Assembly: GCA_019637225.1 (NCBI GenBank)
Contig: JAHBWC010000021.1
Location: 30,698-94,697 of the forward strand
Direction of reading: 5' to 3'
Source: Labilithrix sp.
GTDB lineage: Bacteria > Myxococcota_A > Polyangia > Polyangiales > Polyangiaceae
Length of the DNA stretch: 64,000 nt
Below, one piece after another: positions 58,119 through 64,000 of this stretch. The position numbers and the translations under genes were made by a program. The notes under the pieces are model-generated. The model ran no database searches, had not been told where the DNA came from, and worked only from the letters and a program-made list of their open reading frames with translations. The first letter of the stretch is position 1. Every line of letters begins with the position of its first letter.

Positions 58119-59258
58119 TCATTCGGCGACGAGGAAGCTCACCCGTCCGACGAGCTGGCCGTCCTGCGTCTCGACGTCGATCGCCCAGTCGCCGACGAGC
58201 CGCTGCGGGAGCTGACGGCCGGTGAGCCCCGAGCGCAAGCGCACCGCGCCTTCCGGTCCGTCGACCCGCGACGTCGTCTCGGTCGCGCGGTGGACCTCGT
58301 CGCCGTCGTGCCGCCACACGTGCACGAGCCGATCGCCCTTGCCGCCGGGGACGACGACGTCGGTGATCGCGATGAGCTTGTCGATGACCGAGGGGTGCAG
58401 CTCGTGGACGACCATGCCGAGGCGGCCGTCGGGCAACACGATCGGTCCGACCGCGCCCTTCGCGACGTACATCGGGACGGGCGGGATCGCGGTGCGCCCG
58501 GCGTAGGCTCCGCCGACGGCCGCCGCGGCGCTGATGAAGAAGAGCGCAATCCAGCGGCGGTCCTTGAGCATCGCCAGGCTCACGTGGATCGTCCAGAAGC
58601 CGACGACGGTAGTGCCCATCGCGATGAGCAGCGAGTAGAGCGTGCGCGTGTCGGGGAAGAGCGCCGGCACGACGAGGTTCAAGCAGCCGAAGAGCGCGAC
58701 GCCGTGGAAGATGGAGGCGAGCGCGCGGAAGCGGAACACGACGCGGTCGAAGACGATGTCGAGCGTCGAGAGCAGCGCGCAGACGCCGAGCAGTACGACG
58801 AACCAGGAGTTCGGCGCCCAGAACGTCGTCGACTTCCAGTAGAACGGCAGGAGAAAGAAGAGCATCCCCTGGTAGAGGTTCTTCAGCGCGTACGTCATCG
58901 CGAAGAACCGGAGCCGGGCCTTCGCCCCCGCCGCCTGGAGGTGGGCCTGCTCGCGCCCCGAGCCGAAGAGGCGGAAGAAGAGGACGACGAGGAGCCACGC
59001 CGCGCCGATCGACACGGCGAGCCAGCGCGCGTGATCGAAGCCCTTCTGCGCGAAGGCGACCACGGTGACGCCGAGACCGAGCGCGTACGCCGAGTGGAGC
59101 CACCAGAGCTTCCGCCCGTGCGTGCGCATGAACGCCTTCACGCGGTCGCGCGGCGACGGCGCGAACGGGACCGGGTCGACGACGCGCACGTTCGCCCGAG
59201 CGTTCGCCGGGCCTCCCTGACCGGGGAGGTGCGAGCCGTTTCCCTGGCCGATCGACAC
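58119..59258 (-). CDS. Polytopic membrane protein with DUF2914-like C-terminus
   Basis: A 379-residue protein. After a basic N-terminus it has about seven membrane helices (WWLHSAYALGLGVTVVAFA, WLAVSIGAAWLLVVLFFRLF, SWFVVLLGVCALLSTLDIVF, LLIAMGTTVVGFWTIHVSLA and others). The last 120 residues are a soluble beta domain: LIAITDVVVPGGKGDRLVHV, WRHDGDEVHRATE, RLVGDWAIDVETQDGQLVGR. This end recalls DUF2914, in which such strands follow a membrane part. Function unknown. GTG start. Confidence 0.75.
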   Translation of the reverse strand: MSIGQGNGSHLPGQGGPANARANVRVVDPVPFAPSPRDRVKAFMRTHGRKLWWLHSAYALGLGVTVVAFAQKGFDHARWLAVSIGAAWLLVVLFFRLFGSGREQAHLQAAGAKARLRFFAMTYALKNLYQGMLFFLLPFYWKSTTFWAPNSWFVVLLGVCALLSTLDIVFDRVVFRFRALASIFHGVALFGCLNLVVPALFPDTRTLYSLLIAMGTTVVGFWTIHVSLAMLKDRRWIALFFISAAAAVGGAYAGRTAIPPVPMYVAKGAVGPIVLPDGRLGMVVHELHPSVIDKLIAITDVVVPGGKGDRLVHVWRHDGDEVHRATETTSRVDGPEGAVRLRSGLTGRQLPQRLVGDWAIDVETQDGQLVGRVSFLVAE

Positions 59259-59264
59259 GAGAGG

Positions 59265-59270
59265 AGCATA
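59265..59270 (-). promoter_or_regulatory. -10-like TATGCT, 6 nt before GTG 59258
   Basis: Minus-strand TATGCT directly before the GTG of the DUF2914-like gene; its distance predicts a start at the GTG itself. Confidence 0.45.
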
Positions 59271-59399
59271 GTCGCCGCGGCGACGGAGGGCACCTTATGG
59301 GCGGCACGGCCGTCGGCGCGATCGTGCCGCGAGGCTCGTCGAGCGCGGCGTCCCCGGCGGCGGCCTCCCCGTTGCCACGGACGGGCGCTTCGGCCGAAG

Positions 59400-60071
59400 A
59401 TGCCGCCGATGATCACCGTCCACCACCTCGAGCGCTCCCGCTCGCAGCGCGTCCTCTGGCTCCTCGAAGAGCTCGGCCTCGAGTACGAGCTCAAGGAGTA
59501 CAAGCGCGACGCGAAGACGATGCTCGGGCCGCCGGAGCTCCGGAAGGTGCACCCGCTCGGCAAGTCCCCGATCGTCACGGACGGCGACCGCACGCTCGCG
59601 GAGTCGGGCGCGATCCTCGACTACCTCGTGACGGCGCACGGCGGCGGCCGGCTCCGGCCCGAGACGGGGACGCCCGAGCGCCTGCGCTACGACTATTGGC
59701 TCCACTACGCGGAGGGCTCGGCGATGCCGCCGCTCCTCCTCAAGCTCGTCTTCGAGCAGGTGAAGCGTCGGGCGCCGTGGCCGGTGAGGCCGATCGCGAG
59801 GGCGATCGCGGGCAAGGTGCTCGGGGACTTCGTCCATCCGCAGCTCGAGCTCCACTTCGACTGGGTCGAAAGCGAGCTCGGCAAGAGCGCGTGGTTCGCC
59901 GGCGACGAGCTCACGGCGGCGGACATCCAGATGAGCTACCCCGTCGAGGCGCACGCCGTGCGCGGCGTCGGCGCCGCGCGCCCCAACATGGCCGCGTGGC
60001 TCGAGCGCGTGCGCGCGCGCCCCGCGTACAAGCGGGCGATCGAGCGCGGCGGTCCGGTGATGTTCGAGTAG
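59400..60071 (+). CDS. Glutathione S-transferase-like protein
   Basis: A 223-residue GST-fold protein. The thioredoxin-like half reads HHLERSRSQRVLWLLEELGL, HPLGKSPIVTDGDRTLAESG with the cis-Pro and the SES-type glutathione contacts (Glu-Ser), and GAILDYLVTAHG. The helical half has FAGDELTAADIQMSYPVEA, the conserved N-capping box and Asp, and a final RPAYKRAIERGGP. An Arg-Ser-Gln-Arg region is where the catalytic Ser usually sits. Substrate unknown. ATG 59400 or ATG 59409 is the start. Confidence 0.9.
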   Translation: MPPMITVHHLERSRSQRVLWLLEELGLEYELKEYKRDAKTMLGPPELRKVHPLGKSPIVTDGDRTLAESGAILDYLVTAHGGGRLRPETGTPERLRYDYWLHYAEGSAMPPLLLKLVFEQVKRRAPWPVRPIARAIAGKVLGDFVHPQLELHFDWVESELGKSAWFAGDELTAADIQMSYPVEAHAVRGVGAARPNMAAWLERVRARPAYKRAIERGGPVMFE

Positions 60072-60081
60072 CGCCGGCGCC

Positions 60082-60156
60082 GGTCGGGCCTCGTCACGCG
60101 TCGGTCGCGACTCGTCACCCGTCGGTCGGGCCTCGTCACGTGTCGGTCGCGAGGCG
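60082..60156. repeat. 21-bp minisatellite over the 3' end of the second aminotransferase gene
   Basis: Copies of about 21 bp, GTCGGTCGSGMCTCGTCACS, at 60082-60099 (partial), 60100-60120, 60121-60141 and 60142-60156 (partial). The stop codon of the aminotransferase (60136-60138) lies inside the third copy, so copy changes would alter the 3' end or the untranslated region. Confidence 0.75.
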
Positions 60157-61347
60157 CGCGGCGATGCGATCCATGCCTTCGCGGAGCTCCGGCTCCGGCG
60201 TCAGCAGGCTGACGACGAGATGCGCGCCGCGCGTCATGTCGAAGAAGTAGCCCGGATGCACGTAGACGCCGTCGTCCTCGACGAGGGCGAGCGCCCACGC
60301 CTCGTCGCTCTGCGTCTCCGGGACGCGCAGCGTGGCGTACCAGCCCCCTTCGACGTCGAGGACGCTCATCGACGGCGCGCGCCGCGCCACTTCGCGGACG
60401 ACGTCGAGGTTCGCGCGCGTCCGGGCGCGGATCGCGTCGGACGTCGTCTCGCCGGCGCGGAGGAGCTCGGGCAGCGCGTGCTGCACCGGCGCGCCGACGG
60501 AGAGGTACGCGTCGAGGACCGTCTCGAGCCGCTCGAGCGCCTCCTCCGCGCGCGCCGGATCGCCGCCGCACGCGATCCACCCGAGCTTCATCTGCGGGAG
60601 CCCCGCGAGCTTCGAGAGTCCGGAGAGCGCGAAGACGAGGCCGTTGTCCGCGCGGAGCACGGTGTCGACGCGGTGCGCGGGCGCGCGGCCGGACGCCGTC
60701 AGTGGGTAGGTCGCGAAGACCTCGTCGCTCACGATCGGCAAGTCGAGCTCCAGCATCGCGTCGAGCTCGTCTTTGCCGAGGAACGATCCGGTCGGGTTGT
60801 TCGGGCTGACGACGACGACGAGGCGCGTCCTCGGACCGACCGCGCGCGCGAGCGCACCGACGTCGACGTGCCAGTGTCCGGCGTACTCGAGCGGGTACGT
60901 CTTCAGCGTGACGCCCTCGAACGCCGCGAGCCACGCGAGCAGCGGATAGCTCGGCACCGGCACGAGCACCTCGTCGCCCGGATCGCAGAACGTCTTGAAG
61001 AGGACCGCGTACGCCTCGCTCGTGCTCGAGGTGACGGCGACGCGCGACGGATCGAGCGCGACGCCTCGCTCGGCGTACACGCCGGCCACGGCGGCGCGCG
61101 CGCTCGGGATGCCGAGCGGCTCGGGCTCGTAGACGAGCGCGCGCGGAGCGGCGAGCGCGCGCGCGATCGCCTCGACCTCGTACGGCAGGCCCGCGGACGT
61201 CGGGTTGCTCGCGGTGAGGTCGAGCAGCGGCCGTCCGCCCGAGCTCGCGCGATGCCGCGCGGCCGCGACGGCGCGGCTGAGCGCGTTCGTCGCTTCGGCG
61301 CCGGGCACGGCGAGCTCCGAGACGCGTGTGCGGCGAGAGAACGGCAT
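60136..61347 (-). CDS. PLP-dependent aminotransferase, class I/II
   Basis: A 403-residue fold-type I aminotransferase. It shows LLDLTASNPTSAGLPYEVEA near the N-terminus, SSTSEAYAVLFKTF, VVVSPNNPTGSFLGKDELDA, DLPIVSDEVFATYPL and SGLSKLAGLPQMKLGW with the Schiff-base Lys. The short NPTxxGL opening is like that of aspartate/aromatic aminotransferase relatives. Substrate not known. ATG 61347 is chosen because the open frame before it (to 61485) is Arg/Ser-rich and non-coding. TATCCT lies 22 nt upstream. Confidence 0.88.
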   Translation of the reverse strand: MPFSRRTRVSELAVPGAEATNALSRAVAAARHRASSGGRPLLDLTASNPTSAGLPYEVEAIARALAAPRALVYEPEPLGIPSARAAVAGVYAERGVALDPSRVAVTSSTSEAYAVLFKTFCDPGDEVLVPVPSYPLLAWLAAFEGVTLKTYPLEYAGHWHVDVGALARAVGPRTRLVVVVSPNNPTGSFLGKDELDAMLELDLPIVSDEVFATYPLTASGRAPAHRVDTVLRADNGLVFALSGLSKLAGLPQMKLGWIACGGDPARAEEALERLETVLDAYLSVGAPVQHALPELLRAGETTSDAIRARTRANLDVVREVARRAPSMSVLDVEGGWYATLRVPETQSDEAWALALVEDDGVYVHPGYFFDMTRGAHLVVSLLTPEPELREGMDRIAARLATDT

Positions 61348-61478
61348 CGATTGCGCCTCGAACGGAGCGTGAGGATAGCCGGAGCGTCGCCTCGTTGCGA
61401 CGTGCGCGCTCGGCGCGTATGGCGGAGCGTGGGCCGATCTGCTTGCGCCCGCGGCGATCCTGACGGTAAGGCGAGGGC

Positions 61479-62114
<636 letters not shown>

Positions 62115-62851
62115 CTACGGGCACGAGCGCGGCGCGCGCCGGCTTCGTCGTCCGAGTCGGCTCGGCGGGCTTGGGACGGGCACGTGGCGGCTTCGCGAGC
62201 GGCGAGCTCGCCGGCGCGCGCGTCCGCGTGAGCGTGTCGAGCGGGGCGTCGCAGCTGCTTCGCAGCTGGCAGCGCGCGCACTCGGCGCCGCGCCAGATCC
62301 GGTCGAAGCGCTCCTGCGCCGCGTCGAGCATCGCCTCGCTGTCGGTCATGATGCCCATCTCGAAGTTGCGCCGGCCCGCGCCTTTCGCGCCGAGCCCTGC
62401 GCCGGTGAGGTTGGCGCTCCCGAGGTAGAGCAGGCGTCCGTCGATCGCGATCATCTTCAGGTGAACCCGCGGGCATCGGCGCATCTTCACCGCGCCGGCC
62501 GCGCCGCTCGCCGCGAGCCGCGCCATCTCCCGCGCGAGCGGCCCCGACGGCGGAGACGCATGTAAAATGCACACGTCGACGCCGCGCCGCGCCAGATCCC
62601 CGAGCGACTCGAAGAACGAGACGTAGCGCCCGCGTGCCCGCGCGCGCGAGCCGATCGGCGCCTCGACGAGCATCGTCTTCAGGTTCGCCGTCGCGATCCA
62701 CACGCTCACCCGCGCGCCGGCCACGGCGCGGGCCACGAGGTCATCGTAGTGATCGCCGTCGACGAGGAGCTTCGCCCGGATCGTCCGCGCCGGCCGCTCG
62801 GCCTCGGGGCGCCAGGTCGACGAGATCGCAGCGGAACGGGGCATGTGGTTG

Positions 62852-62857
62852 AGTGTA
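62852..62857 (-). promoter_or_regulatory. -10-like TACACT, 7 nt before ATG 62844
   Basis: Minus-strand TACACT in the 42-nt gap between the last two minus-strand genes. Confidence 0.4.
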
Positions 62858-62886
62858 CGGCAACGCCGGGCCGGAGCGCGGGTCCC

Positions 62887-63939
62887 TCAGAAATTCACGC
62901 ATCCCGCGGCGAGGCAGTAGCAGGAGACGTCTTTTGTCGCGGGGAAGTAGTAGCCCCGCGCCCTGCACGTCTCGTCGGTCGCGCGGCTCTCTCCCGCCGA
63001 GATCGTTCGATTCGTCATGTTCGTATACGTGCACTCGAACCTCAGCTTGTTCTCGTCGAACGTAAAGAACGGCTTTGGCCACGTCTTCTGCGTGGGGCTC
63101 GCATGCGTCGTGCTCTCGTACGCCACGTTCGAGTCGATCGCAGCGCCGTTCTTGACCGTCATGCGGGTGCCCTGCTTGTGCGTCCGCATGGTCATGGCCC
63201 AGAAGTGGGTGTCCGGTAGCGTGTCACACGTCCCGCTCTCGAGGTGATTGGTCGCAAACGGGGGAATCTGGATGGCGTCGTCGTACGTGATGAAAGGCGC
63301 GGTCTTGGTGTACGCGGCCCCCTCCGGGAGCGCCTCCGCGAGCAGCGTCACGTGAGCCTTCAGAGGCTGCGCGGTCGGGTTCACGAGGTGCATGCTGACG
63401 TACCCGCGCGCCTCCGCGGGGAGCTCGAAGGCGAGCGCCTTGCCCGTTCCGTCGTCAGTCGGAAAGGCCAGCTCCGACGCCGCCGCGTTCGCGGTAAAGA
63501 CCCACACGGGTGAATTGGACACGCTCGCCCCGGCGATGGTGGGGCATGCGGCCGTGAGGGTGCCCGGTGGCTGGTTGCTGCCGCCGATGTACACCTCCAT
63601 GGAACGGACGCCGGGAGTCATCACGCCCTTCCACTTGTTGATCGGGAGCGTCTCCGCGTTCGGAGTCGCGAAGTGGTAGCAGGCCGTGACCTCTTGCTCG
63701 GGCATGAGGTCCCACTCCTTCGACTGGATCTGGACCCCGCGCGGCGGGGCTCCGTCCGCGTCGGGCGGCGCCGCGACGTCCGGCCGTGCGTCGGCGCCGG
63801 CGTCATCCGGACCCCCGCCGCCGCCCGCATCCATCCCCGCGTCCGCGTCCGCGGGAGACGGTGAGCTGTCGGACGCGTCACTTCCGCAGGCGACGACGAC
63901 CGCGAACGTGACGACGATCCACCCGAACGACTTGCGCAC
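62887..63939 (-). CDS. Lipoprotein resembling copper type II monooxygenases, ligands mostly lost
   Basis: A 350-residue exported lipoprotein (signal SFGWIVVTFAVVVACGSD, lipobox VVAC) with a long Asp/Ala/Gly linker. The two beta-sandwich domains follow the peptidylglycine monooxygenase plan: TACYHFATPN, FELPAEARGYVSMHLVNPTA, then HFWAMTMRTHKQGTRM and FECTYTNMTNRTISAGES, ATDETCRARGYYFPA. By eye, the HH pair of CuA, one His of the CuB HTH and the Met of EMC are not kept (MEV, RTH, DETC); one His per domain remains. GTG 63939 is chosen: AGGAGG is about 6 nt upstream and it opens the signal. Confidence 0.75.
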   Translation of the reverse strand: MRKSFGWIVVTFAVVVACGSDASDSSPSPADADAGMDAGGGGGPDDAGADARPDVAAPPDADGAPPRGVQIQSKEWDLMPEQEVTACYHFATPNAETLPINKWKGVMTPGVRSMEVYIGGSNQPPGTLTAACPTIAGASVSNSPVWVFTANAAASELAFPTDDGTGKALAFELPAEARGYVSMHLVNPTAQPLKAHVTLLAEALPEGAAYTKTAPFITYDDAIQIPPFATNHLESGTCDTLPDTHFWAMTMRTHKQGTRMTVKNGAAIDSNVAYESTTHASPTQKTWPKPFFTFDENKLRFECTYTNMTNRTISAGESRATDETCRARGYYFPATKDVSCYCLAAGCVNF

Positions 63940-64000
63940 GCCGCACCTCCTCGACCAAGCTGACCATGGCCGGCCGGACGTGTCCACGCGGCGGATCCAA

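Overview
The window is very GC-rich and densely coded and looks like a chromosome segment of a myxobacterium-type bacterium (Myxococcota, probably the Polyangiales side). Supporting signs are three Pkn2-type Ser/Thr kinases with C-terminal membrane anchors (two carry the HRD variants HRDVSPQN and HRDVQPAN), a lipoprotein with the myxobacterial Cys-rich repeat, many lipoproteins with Asp/Ala/Gly-rich linkers, a protein with an MXAN_5187-like C-terminus, and an OmpA-TSP3 lipoprotein next to a DUF4398 lipoprotein. The assignment is inference from gene content only. I see no rRNA, tRNA, CRISPR array, prophage or intact insertion sequence.

Layout: 1-3.3 kb holds the end of cysE, smpB, a small protein, a Cys-rich lipoprotein and ruvB. 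3.3-6.8 kb is a two-gene signalling unit: a REC-GAF-PAS-PAS-HisKA protein without ATPase domain, then a complete histidine kinase. 6.9-11.2 kb has a VOC protein, a short Hsp70 homologue and a membrane metallophosphoesterase. 11.2-13.8 kb is an exported cupredoxin-like protein translationally coupled to a PDC-type membrane sensor. 14-24.5 kb carries a FadL-type porin behind a hairpin-rich leader, trxB, a cNMP-binding protein, a triheme cytochrome, lexA, two envelope lipoproteins, a beta-barrel protein, an aminotransferase and an isolated gspC. 24.8-37.7 kb has an ACE-like M2 peptidase, two Ser/Thr kinases around a prion-like membrane protein, and a chaperone operon (helical protein, DUF4177-like protein, J-like protein without HPD, long Hsp70, helical protein). 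37.7-64 kb is mixed: NDH-2, PQQ-propeller lipoprotein, SDR, OPT transporter, a third kinase, a LOG/HD pair, a DGPF/ECF42 sigma pair, glpD, aldehyde dehydrogenase, L,D-transpeptidase-like protein, YjbQ, small membrane proteins, GST, a second aminotransferase, a PLD-like protein and a copper-monooxygenase-like lipoprotein.

Two kinds of translation start recur. Nineteen genes on both strands have a TANNNT hexamer only 5-10 nt before the start codon and no Shine-Dalgarno, which predicts leaderless or nearly leaderless mRNAs. A smaller group (short Hsp70, SDR, YciI/DGPF, L,D-transpeptidase, TM2, the last lipoprotein, a 35-residue peptide) has clear GGAG-type sites. lexA is the clearest leaderless case: TTGACT-N17-TACGCT, with a perfect GTTCAG/CTGAAC dyad over the -10 and GTG at the expected first transcribed base.

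The best candidates for undescribed biology are the J-like/long-Hsp70 operon, the TANNNT start syntax, the four-hairpin leader of the FadL gene, a 285-bp inverted-repeat element built on five GGGCAC units per arm, and the copper-monooxygenase-like lipoprotein that seems to have lost most copper ligands.
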